From Flavobacterium sp. N1736 (GTDB lineage: Bacteria > Bacteroidota > Bacteroidia > Flavobacteriales > Flavobacteriaceae): a DNA stretch of 64,000 bases. The stretch is taken from NCBI RefSeq assembly GCF_025947065.1, contig NZ_CP109994.1, positions 1,116,001-1,180,000 on the forward strand. Reading direction: 5' to 3'. The notes under the pieces are model-generated. The model did no database searches. It saw nothing but the letters and a program-made list of their open reading frames with translations, and was not told the origin of the DNA. Every line of letters begins with the position of its first letter. Position 1 is the stretch's first letter. The translations under genes were made by a program, and so were the position numbers. Positions 55,809-64,000 of the stretch are shown here, one piece after another.

Positions 55809-56216
55809 ATGGCATACGCACAATGGATTGAAGTAAAGCTTGTATCAGAGAACATGACCTTAAAAGTACAAAACGCATCATTAAGTTGGGGCAAATTTTA
55901 CGAATCAGGGAATAAAGACAAAGAAATTAGTTCTGATGAAATCAATAAAATAACAGTGGCTTCGGGTAAAACTGCCTCGGTTAATTCTTGTGGAAGATCA
56001 GATGCTTCGTCTGGAACAGAAGGTAGTTTTGACCTGTATGACGGAGATACCAAAATTGGAAGATTTAATTGGGATTGTCCATGGGGGAAAAAGGATAATA
56101 ATTTTGGCTGGACTCAGGTTGAAGCCACTAAAACCGCTTATAGTACAAGCCGCGATGGTGGTAATACAAGTTCAGGAGCGATAGGTAACGTTACAATTAC
56201 TTGTATCAAATTATAA
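55809..56216 (+). CDS. Aegerolysin family protein
   Basis: 135 aa, the family's normal size, without a signal peptide, as in fungal aegerolysins. It begins MAYAQWIEVKL like ostreolysin/pleurotolysin A and keeps the family landmarks SWGKFYESGNKDKEI, CGRSDASSGTEGSFDLYDG, RFNWDCPWGKKDNNFGWT and SGAIGNVTI. Aegerolysins bind specific membrane lipids (for example sphingomyelin/cholesterol or ceramide phosphoethanolamine) and recruit a partner. The MACPF-like gene follows 56 bp later. It may be released by lysis or an unseen secretion route. The lipid target here is unknown. Confidence 0.92.
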   Translation: MAYAQWIEVKLVSENMTLKVQNASLSWGKFYESGNKDKEISSDEINKITVASGKTASVNSCGRSDASSGTEGSFDLYDGDTKIGRFNWDCPWGKKDNNFGWTQVEATKTAYSTSRDGGNTSSGAIGNVTITCIKL

Positions 56217-56272
56217 TCATCACGAGATTATATAAAAACCTATTTCTACACAATAACTAATTTACAAATAGT

Positions 56273-58519
56273 ATGGAAAATACAAAGGAAACCACAAAGG
56301 AAACCCTAAAGGAAACCCTAAAGGAAGCTACTGGCGCAGGCGCAATTAATCCTTTTTACGGGGTTGAAGTAGGAAGTATTATCAGAGGCAATTCAGGACT
56401 ATTTCAGGCAACTGTAATAAAAGCACCTATTACCAGAATGATTCCTGATAAAGAGGTGAAACAAACCATGACCGGAGGCAGTTCGTATGCTTATACAGAC
56501 AGTTTAAATCAGGGTTCAGTGGGTGTTTCGGGATCATACGGAATATCCGGACTTGCAAGTGTTAATGCCGGATTATCTGTTTATGCAGGTAATTCTGTTG
56601 CAGAACTGACCAAGAAAGTGGCTGTTAATTATAATGTACAAATGCTGTCTGGCGTAGAGTATGTAAATTTTAACGAGCTAAAAGCAGAGGATTTTATCAA
56701 TGCTTTGCAGGAAAGTCCGAAAGAAATGGCAATGGAAGCATTAGACAAATATAATGCGTTGATGAAAAAAGTAGGAACCGGTAACTTATTACTCCTTATG
56801 CAGGAACCGGCAAAACATCCTGAAATTGTTAAACTTGTTGAAGAATGGGTAAAATCTGTTCAGCTTTTTTTTAAGGAACATGGCGACGGAATTGTCGTTG
56901 GTGTTGTTTGGGGAGGTATGGGAACGGTTTCTTTAGAAATGAGCTCTTCATCTGGCGAAAGCAGCTGGAAATATGGCAGCAAAGGAAACTTCACTTATTC
57001 CGGCGTTGGTAAAGCCATAACGGTAGAAGCCGCTTATGATGGAAGCAATTCTAAAAGAGAATCGAAAGTTGATGTAAAAACAGGTTCATGGTCAAGTGGA
57101 GGCTGTGTTCAGGCACAAGTTACTAAATGGAGTGAAATTGTAGAAGGCAAGGCTTTTAGCGAAATTAGCTCGATCAGCCTGCTTGAAAAAGCGCCTCAGG
57201 TTAGTACAGTGAAAGATCCGCCAAAAGTACCGGAATTTAAAACACCTGCAAAAGACCCAAAGGTTACGGATAAAATAAAAGAAATCACGAGTTTAGATAG
57301 TTTAGAAGCTTTTGCAAAGGCATCTGCTTATGAAAAAGCCAAACAAACAGAAAGCGGTTTAACATTAGACGAATTTTTAAGACGTTCTGCACAAAGGGCA
57401 AATCCGGAGGCTGTTGTTGAACTTAGAAATGACGTTGCCGCCAATAATTTGGATGTGCTCGAAGATGATCTTTTACAATTAAGAGCAAGTGTTAACGAAA
57501 GTTTTAAAGCAATCGGACAGTTGGAAACCAAGGATGTTAAAAAACCTGATTCACAAAAAAAAGATGATAGTTTTACCGTACTTGGCACATGGATTAGTAA
57601 TTGGCCGGATATATTTCCGTGGATGGCGACCGGTTATTTAAACGCCATAGACGATACAAGTTCGACACAGGGAATTATTAAAAAGCAATGTATACTTCAG
57701 GATTTTCTAACTTTAGGAAAAACGTATTATATGCTTGACGCCAGCGGAATTTCAAATACCGATTTTAAAATGTCTCCTTTTTCGCAAATTGCAGCTTCAT
57801 TCAGCCATCAGGCAGGATTTATCAGAGATAATTTTGATAACGCAGATGTTATAAAATTGGCTTATGATGATTTGAGCAACGATGCAAAAAAGATTTACAC
57901 AAAATGGAACGAAATTAAATTTTTGCGCAGCGCAGAGTTAGGATTGGGAGTAATGTATGATGGTAAAACGTCTATTACGAGTACAATTACCAAAACAGAT
58001 CACGTTGGATATACGAGAGTATGGTATAAAATGGAAGACTGTTCTTTTTTACCTAAAAATTACAGTGCTTTTAGTTCCTTTTTAAAAGTGATTCCATTTA
58101 TTACACCTGCCGGAGATGTGTATGGTTTTGGACCTTCTCAAATGTTGTTAAATCAAGTGACAAGTGATGGAGCCATATTTTCTAAAAATCCGTTGGTTGC
58201 CGCTAAACTTACGGTAGATATGGACAAGCGCGTATTGAAAAAAGGCGATATGATACTTTATCCTGTTCGATTTGATGCCGCAAAAGATATTTCATCTTCA
58301 TGGCAAGGTCAAAGTATTAGTACGAATGTTGCCTCTATAAAAAACATCAACGAACATCTTGATCATGCCATAAAAGCCATGAAAGATTTAAACGTTTATA
58401 GTTTTAGCAGCAGCAACTGGAAACCAAACTGGAAACCGGAAAATTATTATAGCATTAACAGCATTAAAAAACAATATATTGGAATTGTAGAGGAGTTACA
58501 TAACGTTTTTGGTAACTAA
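56273..58519 (+). CDS. MACPF-like pore-forming protein, partner of the aegerolysin
   Basis: 748 aa without a signal peptide. After a KET/LKE-repeat N-terminus (1-20), residues about 25-310 look like a MACPF fold: a Gly/Ser-rich amphipathic stretch (66-107), a helical segment, then FFKEHGDGIVVGVVWGG (199-215), where G204 and G214-G215 have the G-x3-x6-GG spacing of the MACPF signature YGTHYx6GG, with T, H and Y replaced. A second amphipathic stretch (216-275) follows. A linker (about 310-430) with a coiled-coil-like part and an unrecognised 315-residue domain (about 435-748) complete it. Gene pairing resembles pleurotolysin A/B and bacterial aegerolysin/MACPF insecticidal pairs. It looks intact. 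Confidence 0.75.
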   Translation: MENTKETTKETLKETLKEATGAGAINPFYGVEVGSIIRGNSGLFQATVIKAPITRMIPDKEVKQTMTGGSSYAYTDSLNQGSVGVSGSYGISGLASVNAGLSVYAGNSVAELTKKVAVNYNVQMLSGVEYVNFNELKAEDFINALQESPKEMAMEALDKYNALMKKVGTGNLLLLMQEPAKHPEIVKLVEEWVKSVQLFFKEHGDGIVVGVVWGGMGTVSLEMSSSSGESSWKYGSKGNFTYSGVGKAITVEAAYDGSNSKRESKVDVKTGSWSSGGCVQAQVTKWSEIVEGKAFSEISSISLLEKAPQVSTVKDPPKVPEFKTPAKDPKVTDKIKEITSLDSLEAFAKASAYEKAKQTESGLTLDEFLRRSAQRANPEAVVELRNDVAANNLDVLEDDLLQLRASVNESFKAIGQLETKDVKKPDSQKKDDSFTVLGTWISNWPDIFPWMATGYLNAIDDTSSTQGIIKKQCILQDFLTLGKTYYMLDASGISNTDFKMSPFSQIAASFSHQAGFIRDNFDNADVIKLAYDDLSNDAKKIYTKWNEIKFLRSAELGLGVMYDGKTSITSTITKTDHVGYTRVWYKMEDCSFLPKNYSAFSSFLKVIPFITPAGDVYGFGPSQMLLNQVTSDGAIFSKNPLVAAKLTVDMDKRVLKKGDMILYPVRFDAAKDISSSWQGQSISTNVASIKNINEHLDHAIKAMKDLNVYSFSSSNWKPNWKPENYYSINSIKKQYIGIVEELHNVFGN

Positions 58520-58605
58520 CATTCAATTTAAATATTCGTTTTAATATAAAATATCCAGTCAAAATAGGCATATAAACTATTTAGGCTGGATATTTTTAAT
58601 TTTAG

Positions 58606-58633
58606 ATTATAGATTATAGATTATAGATTATAG
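58606..58633. repeat. Four 7-bp tandem repeats and AT-rich repeats
   Basis: ATTATAG occurs four times in a row (58606-58633). CGAAGCTTCGGGATTA follows at 58643-58658. Simple AATTCACATTTAAC-type repeats fill 58676-58738, overlapping the 3' end of the minus-strand gene at 58725. Confidence 0.7.
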
Positions 58634-58724
58634 ACATTAGACACGAAGCTTCGGGATTAGATTTTTCCCCCGAAACTCACAATTCACATTTAACATTTAA
58701 CAATTCACATTTAACATTTCACAA

Positions 58725-59279
58725 TTAACAATTCACAATTCTCGCCACATCTGCTTTAAGCATTTCTGTTATTTTTTGCATTGCATTTGGTTCTTGTTGT
58801 TCGTAATTTTTATTAAGTACGAGATATGAACTTTGTTCTTGGGAATAGGAATGCGTAAAATTTTCAGGATGAAAAAAGGATTCTGTAAAGTGTTTATAAA
58901 CCAAAAGACGTTTGGTTGCATTAAATCCCGTTTTACCTAATTCTTCGGTCGTTGGACTTGCAATAAAACCAAATGAAGCAAGGGGATTTTGCTCATAAAT
59001 TGACATTCCAATTTTTACGCAGGTTAAGAGAACCTTTCTTGCTTTAGCATGTCCAATATTAATAAGTACATTAAATTTATCGTGATTGTCACGGTGATTT
59101 TCAAGACAAAATTTAAGCACATAAAAATGATGCTGGTATTCCTCAACCGTTACCATATACCGATTTTCGTCTACATTAAATTTATAAACATGTACGGCTT
59201 TAAAATAATGATCTGGATTATTTGCTTTCTCTACGTTGTAATAGTCAAAATTATAAGCTTGTAATACGGACAGCTCCAT
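58725..59279 (-). CDS. Hypothetical protein
   Basis: 184 aa soluble protein without a signal peptide or membrane segment. Mixed alpha/beta composition with aromatic-rich N-terminus (LQAYNFDYYNVEKANNPDHYFKAVHVYKF) and an FNVLINIGHAKARKVLLTCVKIGMSIYEQNPLASFGFIAS core that resembles GNAT-like strand order but lacks a clear acetyl-CoA loop. No family is recognised. It reads on the strand opposite to the toxin genes and may be unrelated to them. The 3' end lies in a simple-repeat tract. Confidence 0.6.
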   Translation of the reverse strand: MELSVLQAYNFDYYNVEKANNPDHYFKAVHVYKFNVDENRYMVTVEEYQHHFYVLKFCLENHRDNHDKFNVLINIGHAKARKVLLTCVKIGMSIYEQNPLASFGFIASPTTEELGKTGFNATKRLLVYKHFTESFFHPENFTHSYSQEQSSYLVLNKNYEQQEPNAMQKITEMLKADVARIVNC

Positions 59280-59384
59280 ACAAATTAGATAGTGTTTTTT
59301 GAAAAATATTTATTCATGTCAGCATTTGACTCGTGATTGTAAATATACAATAATTCCGCAGGAACAAAATATAGTGTAAAGATG

Positions 59385-59400
59385 TCCCGAAGCTTCGGGA
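59385..59400. repeat. Short palindrome TCCCGAAGCTTCGGGA
   Basis: Perfect 16-bp palindrome. Variants lie at 44072-44087 and 58643-58657. The region 59280-59572 otherwise contains no gene; the sulfatase promoter is presumably near 59500-59560 but has no clear box. Confidence 0.7.
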
Positions 59401-59572
59401 TTAATCCATCATTGGCAAGTTTTACACATTAATTCGTTCCAAATTACAATCTGCAACATGATTTTACTTTTAATTACAGCTATAAAATACACTAATAATT
59501 AATTTTAATCTACTATTTAAAGCTTCATTATCAGTTGTTAAAAGGATCTATGTAACCTTAAACTATACAATC

Positions 59573-61957
59573 ATGAAAATTTTAAAGATTCTCATTTTAT
59601 TATACTGTACAACAGTTATGGCACAAAAGCCGGGAGAAAAGAAATTTGGCGGAGATATTAAATTAGATATTCGGGATTCAAAACCTGACTGGCCTGCATT
59701 TCTAGAGCCAAAAGCGCCAAAAGACGCTCCAAATGTTCTTATCATTTTATATGATGATACTGGTTTTGCAGCGTGGTCGCCTTATGGAGGGCGAATTAAT
59801 ATGCCTGTTATGGACGATTTGGCAAAAAACGGACTTACGTATACGCAATGGCATACGACATCGGTATGTTCGCCAACGCGCTCTACATTATTAACAGGAC
59901 GTAATCATCATCAAAACGGATTTGGTTCTATTTCAGAATCTGCTGTCGGATTTCCGGGTTACAGCGGGCATATTCCAAAAGAAAATGCTACGCTCGCCAC
60001 AGTGCTTCGTCAGGCGGGATGGTCTACATTCTGGATCGGTAAAAACCATAACGTTCCGGTTGATGCGCTGGATATGGCTTCATCAAAAGAGCGCTGGCCG
60101 CTTGGGCTTGGTTTCGACCGATTTTACGGTTTTATAGGAGGAGAAACCAATCAGTGGTATCCAAGTCTTATAGAAGACAACCATTTTATAGATCAGCCAA
60201 AACAGCCGGAAGAAGGCTACCATTTAAGTAAAGATCTTGCCGATAAAGCCATTGCTTATATTCAGGATTCAAAACAATCAAAACCAGATAAACCTTGGTT
60301 TATGTGGTATAATCCGGGAGCCAATCACGCACCGCATCACGCGCCTGCTGATTATATCGCCAAGTACAAAGGTAAATTTGACGATGGCTACGAAGCGTAC
60401 AGAGACTGGGTTTTAAAACGCATGATCGACAAAGGCATTCTTCCAAAAGAAACAAAACTTACGCCTTTAAACCCTATGCCAAAAGGTAAATTTGCAGAAA
60501 GCGATATTGTAAGACCGTGGAACAGCCTTTCGGCAGATGAAAAGAAATTATTTAGCCGAATGGCAGAAGTTTATGCCGCTTATTCTGAATTTACGGATGC
60601 CGAAGTTGGGCGTGTCATAACATACCTGAAAAATTCAGGACAATTTGATAATACTTTAATTATGTATTGTGCTGATAATGGCGCTTCGGGAGAAGGATCT
60701 CCAAACGGATCTGTAAATGAAAATAATTTTTTTAATGCCTATCCGGATGATATAAAGGTTAATTTAAGCATGATTGATAAACTAGGTTCAGAGGATACGT
60801 ATAATCATTATCCAACAGGATGGGCGGCAGCATTTTCTACACCATTTAAAATGTTTAAAAGATATTCAGGATACAGCGGTGGTACAGCAGATCCACTTGT
60901 AATCTCATGGCCAAAAGGCATTAAAGCAAAAGGAGAAATTAGAAGCCAATATTATCACTGTACAGATATTGTGCCTACCATATTAGATGCCTGCGGTGTA
61001 ACGATGCCAGGCGTTGTAGACGGTGTGAAGCAAACGCCTCTTGCGGGTGTTTCTATGAGAAGCAGTTTTGATAATGCAAAAGCGCCAACAGCCAAGAAAG
61101 TTCAATACTATGAAATGGTGGGTACAAGAGGTATTTGGAAAGAGGGCTGGAAAGCAACAGCAATTCATGGCGCATTGCCCGTAAATATTGGAAATTTTGA
61201 TAAAGACCAATGGGAATTGTACCATGTAGATGCTGACCGATCAGAATCGACAGATCTTGCGGCAAAATATCCTGATAAACTAAAAGAGCTGCAACAGGTT
61301 TGGATGGATGAAGCAAAAAAATATAATGTACTGCCATTAAGTGATCTATCGATTCCTGAATTTCACAAATTAGAATATCACAAAGAAGTTCCTGCTGATG
61401 GTCGTTTTATTTATTATCCGGGAACTACAGAAGTACCGGAAGCTTCTGCAGCGCCAACTTTGGGACGTTCTTTTAAATTTTTGGCAGAATTAGAATTAAC
61501 AAAAAACACAAAAGGCGTTATCGTTTCTCAGGGATCGCGTTTTGGAGGTTACAGCTTATTTGCTAAAGATGGAAAACTTACTTATGTATATAATTTCCTT
61601 GGTCTTGCACCAGAGCAGGTTTTAACGGCTTCATTGCCTGCAAGTGGAAAACATATCGTAGGAGTTGAATTTGTAAAAGAAAAAATGAGCGAAAAAAATG
61701 AGACATTAGGAAAAATGAAGCTTTATATAGACGGAAAAGTGGCAGATGAAAAACCATTCCGTACGCAGGCGGGGCATTATGCATTATCAGGTGAAGGTTT
61801 ATGTATAGGTCGTGACAGCGGTGATCCGGTAAGCAAACAATATAAAGCAAAATTCGATTTTGCAGACGGTACAATTGATAAAGTAGTTTACGATGTCAGT
61901 AACGACGCTTATCAGAATGTTGAAAATGAATTTAAAGTAAAGATGGCGAAAGAGTAA
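59573..61957 (+). CDS. Arylsulfatase (type I, formylglycine-dependent)
   Basis: 794 aa. Signal peptide to about 17 (VMAQ); catalytic domain about 45-560 with ILYDDTG metal aspartates (D61, D62), the formylglycine signature C99-S-P-T-R103 in TTSVCSPTRSTLLTGR, H in GRNHHQNG, and YCADNGASGEGS carrying the second metal pair. A C-terminal LamG-like beta-sandwich (about 620-790; LYIDGKVADEKPFR) follows. It hydrolyses sulfate esters in the periplasm or outside the cell; the AtsA-type (S1_4) subfamily is likely. C99 must be converted to formylglycine by an enzyme not in the window. Single gene followed by palindromic repeats. Confidence 0.92.
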   Translation: MKILKILILLYCTTVMAQKPGEKKFGGDIKLDIRDSKPDWPAFLEPKAPKDAPNVLIILYDDTGFAAWSPYGGRINMPVMDDLAKNGLTYTQWHTTSVCSPTRSTLLTGRNHHQNGFGSISESAVGFPGYSGHIPKENATLATVLRQAGWSTFWIGKNHNVPVDALDMASSKERWPLGLGFDRFYGFIGGETNQWYPSLIEDNHFIDQPKQPEEGYHLSKDLADKAIAYIQDSKQSKPDKPWFMWYNPGANHAPHHAPADYIAKYKGKFDDGYEAYRDWVLKRMIDKGILPKETKLTPLNPMPKGKFAESDIVRPWNSLSADEKKLFSRMAEVYAAYSEFTDAEVGRVITYLKNSGQFDNTLIMYCADNGASGEGSPNGSVNENNFFNAYPDDIKVNLSMIDKLGSEDTYNHYPTGWAAAFSTPFKMFKRYSGYSGGTADPLVISWPKGIKAKGEIRSQYYHCTDIVPTILDACGVTMPGVVDGVKQTPLAGVSMRSSFDNAKAPTAKKVQYYEMVGTRGIWKEGWKATAIHGALPVNIGNFDKDQWELYHVDADRSESTDLAAKYPDKLKELQQVWMDEAKKYNVLPLSDLSIPEFHKLEYHKEVPADGRFIYYPGTTEVPEASAAPTLGRSFKFLAELELTKNTKGVIVSQGSRFGGYSLFAKDGKLTYVYNFLGLAPEQVLTASLPASGKHIVGVEFVKEKMSEKNETLGKMKLYIDGKVADEKPFRTQAGHYALSGEGLCIGRDSGDPVSKQYKAKFDFADGTIDKVVYDVSNDAYQNVENEFKVKMAKE

Positions 61958-61963
61958 GCTAAT

Positions 61964-62033
61964 AAACCTGATAGGTTTTCAAAACCTGTCAGGTTTCGAT
62001 ATGTTTCCTGCAAGGTTTTTAAAACCTTACAGG
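61964..62033. repeat. Two adjacent intergenic palindromes
   Basis: AAACCTGATAGGTTTTC...AAAACCTGTCAGGTTT (61964-61996) and CCTGCAAGGTTTTTAAAACCTTACAGG (62007-62033). Both are of the type also found at 16168-16200. The rest of the gap to 62197 shows nothing else. Confidence 0.75.
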
Positions 62034-62197
62034 TATAAAATCCGAACCTTAATTTCACAATTCAAAGAACTTATAACCTGTAAAATCCTATAATAAATTT
62101 TTACTATATTTGGCGTGGATATTGATTTGTTTAACGAATTCAAGATGTTTAAATTCAGAATATTGAATCAATTTTTTATCAACCCCAAATTTTAAAA

Positions 62198-63367
62198 ATG
62201 AAAAAAAATCTAATAACTCTTTTATTTGTATTTACTGTTATAAATATATTTGGGCAAGCGCCAACCACAGATTTAATCGTTAATGACAAAGTCGTTCATA
62301 AAGTTATAAAACCAATTACAAAAGTTCCGTTAGACGAAGCGTCAATCCTGATTTATGATTACGACGGTACTCTTTTTTCATTTGATTTAGAATCTGAATC
62401 TATTGTATGGACTGTAAAAGCGACGGATGCCTTTACAGAAATGTGCGCAAATGCAATAACATTGCAGGATGGCGTTATATACGTTCCGTTTATTAACGGT
62501 GAAATTTTCGCAATTGACAACCAAACAGGTGCTATTTTTTGGAAATCAAGATTAGGAAATGTTACAGATCAAATTATCTTAAAAGATCAGGCTCCTGTTA
62601 TAAATAATGGAAAACTGTATATAACGGCTAAAAATCCAAATAATAACATTTATGCCCTCGATATAAAAAACGGAAGTTTAATATGGAATTATAAACTTGA
62701 TGCTGGAGATAGCCATACGCCGGTTCTTGTTTTTGATAATAAAGTTTTTACTCAAAGTGCGAACAGCTTTTATAGTTTTGAAGCCAATACCGGAAAACTT
62801 GTGTACCAAAAAACCTTCGAAGAACCTATTACCGGAAAACCTGTAACAGATGGTGAAAATGTATTTGTAGCAAATGAAAAAGATGTGGTTTATGCTTTAA
62901 GTCCGAATAAACCGGATATTTTATGGGAATTTAAATTAGCTGAAAATCAACATACAATCAAAGAGCGTATATTTTGCAAAGACAATAAAGTATATTTTGC
63001 AGCACAAGGCCCGGAAGTTTCTTCTATATACGCTGTAGATTCAAAAACAGGAACTCAAATTTGGAAAAGAGATTTTATAGGAGACAACATCGATTATATC
63101 CTTGAGGAAAGTGATAATATTTGGGGATATACGCATAAAGCAAGACTTTTTCAATTAGACATAACGAATGGTGAAATAGCATTTGAAGTAAAATTGACAA
63201 CCAAACCAATTTCAAATCTTGAATTTGCAGATGATGATTCCCTGTTTTATTATTCTGACGCTGCTTTAATTCAATTTGAATTTAAATCAAAAGACGAAAA
63301 CGAAGTGTATCTTCGAACTTCTATAAAAGACGACGTTTATAGCGCATATGTAAAGAAAATTAGATAA
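62198..63367 (+). CDS. Secreted PQQ-type beta-propeller repeat protein
   Basis: 389 aa. Signal peptide to about 19 (NIFGQA). The body is a beta-propeller of PQQ-like blades, each with a TG(A/K/S)xxW pattern: VYVPFINGEIFAIDNQTGAIFWKS, NNIYALDIKNGSLIWNYKL, FYSFEANTGKLVYQKTF, SIYAVDSKTGTQIWKRDF, and FQLDITNGEIAFEV. No quinoprotein dehydrogenase catalytic residues are seen, so it is a binding or scaffold propeller (BamB-like or unknown). It is a separate unit 240 bp after the sulfatase. Confidence 0.83.
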   Translation: MKKNLITLLFVFTVINIFGQAPTTDLIVNDKVVHKVIKPITKVPLDEASILIYDYDGTLFSFDLESESIVWTVKATDAFTEMCANAITLQDGVIYVPFINGEIFAIDNQTGAIFWKSRLGNVTDQIILKDQAPVINNGKLYITAKNPNNNIYALDIKNGSLIWNYKLDAGDSHTPVLVFDNKVFTQSANSFYSFEANTGKLVYQKTFEEPITGKPVTDGENVFVANEKDVVYALSPNKPDILWEFKLAENQHTIKERIFCKDNKVYFAAQGPEVSSIYAVDSKTGTQIWKRDFIGDNIDYILEESDNIWGYTHKARLFQLDITNGEIAFEVKLTTKPISNLEFADDDSLFYYSDAALIQFEFKSKDENEVYLRTSIKDDVYSAYVKKIR

Positions 63368-63404
63368 TAAAAAAGCTGAGCTATAAATAAAAACAATGCT
63401 ATCT

Positions 63405-64000
63405 ATGAAGAAAATAGGATTTTTATCGTTTGGGCACTGGGCCAATCATCCTTCCTATCAGGCTCGTACGGCAAGCGATACACTACTGCAATCCATTGAT
63501 TTGGCTGTTGCTGCAGAAGAAATCGGTTTGGATGGTGCTTACTTTCGTGTACATCATTTTGCAAAACAGCTGGCGTCGCCTTTTCCATTGCTTGCGGCAA
63601 TAGGCGCCAAAACAAGCAAAATAGAAATAGGAACAGGAGTTATTGATATGCGGTATGAAAATCCTCTATATATGGTGGAAGATGCCGGTGCAGCAGACTT
63701 AATTTCAGAAGGACGTTTACAATTAGGAATTAGCAGGGGATCACCGGAACAGGTTATTGATGGCTGGCGTTCTTTTGGTTATGAACCTCAGGAAGGTGAA
63801 ACGGATGCTGATATGGGACGTAAAAAAGCTTTGGAATTTTTAGAGCGACTTAACGGTGTGGGATTTGCTGAGCCAAACCCGTTTCCGATGTTTCCAAATC
63901 CGCCTGGTTTATTGCGTCTTGAACCGTATTCTGAAGGATTACGTAACCGAATCTGGTGGGGAGCCGCGTCTAACGCTACTGCTATTTGGGCGGCTGAGAA
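63405..64000 (+). CDS. LLM class flavin-dependent oxidoreductase, N-terminal part
   Basis: 198 codons are present and the frame runs off the right edge. Started at the ATG at 63405-63407 (an earlier ATG at 63396 is possible). The N-terminus MKKIGFLSFGHW, DLAVAAEEIGLDGAYFRVHHF, KIEIGTGVIDMRYENPLYMVEDAGAADLISEGRLQLGISRGSPE and the WWGAASN stretch match luciferase-like monooxygenases that use FMNH2. The C-terminus and substrate are not visible. Confidence 0.88.
   Translation, partial: MKKIGFLSFGHWANHPSYQARTASDTLLQSIDLAVAAEEIGLDGAYFRVHHFAKQLASPFPLLAAIGAKTSKIEIGTGVIDMRYENPLYMVEDAGAADLISEGRLQLGISRGSPEQVIDGWRSFGYEPQEGETDADMGRKKALEFLERLNGVGFAEPNPFPMFPNPPGLLRLEPYSEGLRNRIWWGAASNATAIWAAE

Noticed and set aside
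58606..58740. Possible CRISPR-like repeat tract
   Set aside because: Repeats are 7-14 bp simple AT-rich units without spacers; no cas genes are nearby.

Overview
The window looks like a chromosomal segment of a Flavobacterium-type member of the Bacteroidota. The evidence is AT-rich DNA, promoters of the TAnnTTTG (-7) kind, A-rich leaders instead of Shine-Dalgarno sites, type IX secretion (T9SS) C-terminal signals, TonB-dependent uptake, RHS/YD-repeat giants and short dispersed palindromic repeats. I see no rRNA, tRNA, CRISPR array, transposase or phage module.

Layout. 1-8.8 kb: the tail of a Crp/Fnr regulator, then redox and electrophile-handling genes (quinone reductase, 2TM protein, cupin, CMD, alpha/beta hydrolase lipoprotein, double ABM protein, DJ-1, Old Yellow Enzyme), a membrane class III cyclase, an NAD(P)H-binding protein and a small lipoprotein. 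9.0-16.1 kb: a cobalamin riboswitch controlling a BtuB-like receptor, a BtuG-like propeller lipoprotein, a second surface lipoprotein and a T9SS-exported B12-locus protein. 16.4-24.1 kb: xylA, a second Crp/Fnr gene with DJ-1 + ABM, an aldehyde dehydrogenase, an FAD monooxygenase, and a third Crp/Fnr gene with an SDR. 24.2-33 kb (minus strand): two RHS-type giants, the second tipped with an HExxH domain and followed by a small lipoprotein, a plausible toxin/immunity pair. 33.4-41.1 kb: an RpiR regulator divergent from an FAD oxidase, MFS transporter, SDR, FGGY kinase and beta-barrel protein, a sugar/polyol-type catabolic locus. 41.2-47.5 kb: a three-GAF sigma54 activator next to a sigma54-like promoter with two tandem palindromes, driving an NmrA-like gene; then pirin and a bestrophin. 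47.6-52.1 kb: secreted unknowns, DUF763, and a TetR/thioesterase pair with two identical operators. 52.5-58.5 kb: a T9SS-exported GH87-like glucanase, then an aegerolysin gene directly followed by a MACPF-like gene. 58.7-64 kb: an unknown, an arylsulfatase, a PQQ-type propeller and the start of an LLM flavin oxidoreductase.

The most striking item is the aegerolysin/MACPF-like pair (55809-58519), which resembles two-component pore-forming toxins known mainly from fungi and a few bacteria. Next come the RHS metallopeptidase-tip/lipoprotein pair, the sigma54 promoter with tandem 22-bp palindromes 30 bp apart, and a shared Crp-type promoter architecture in front of two separate DJ-1/ABM gene pairs. 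All functional statements are from reading the sequence; no database search was run.
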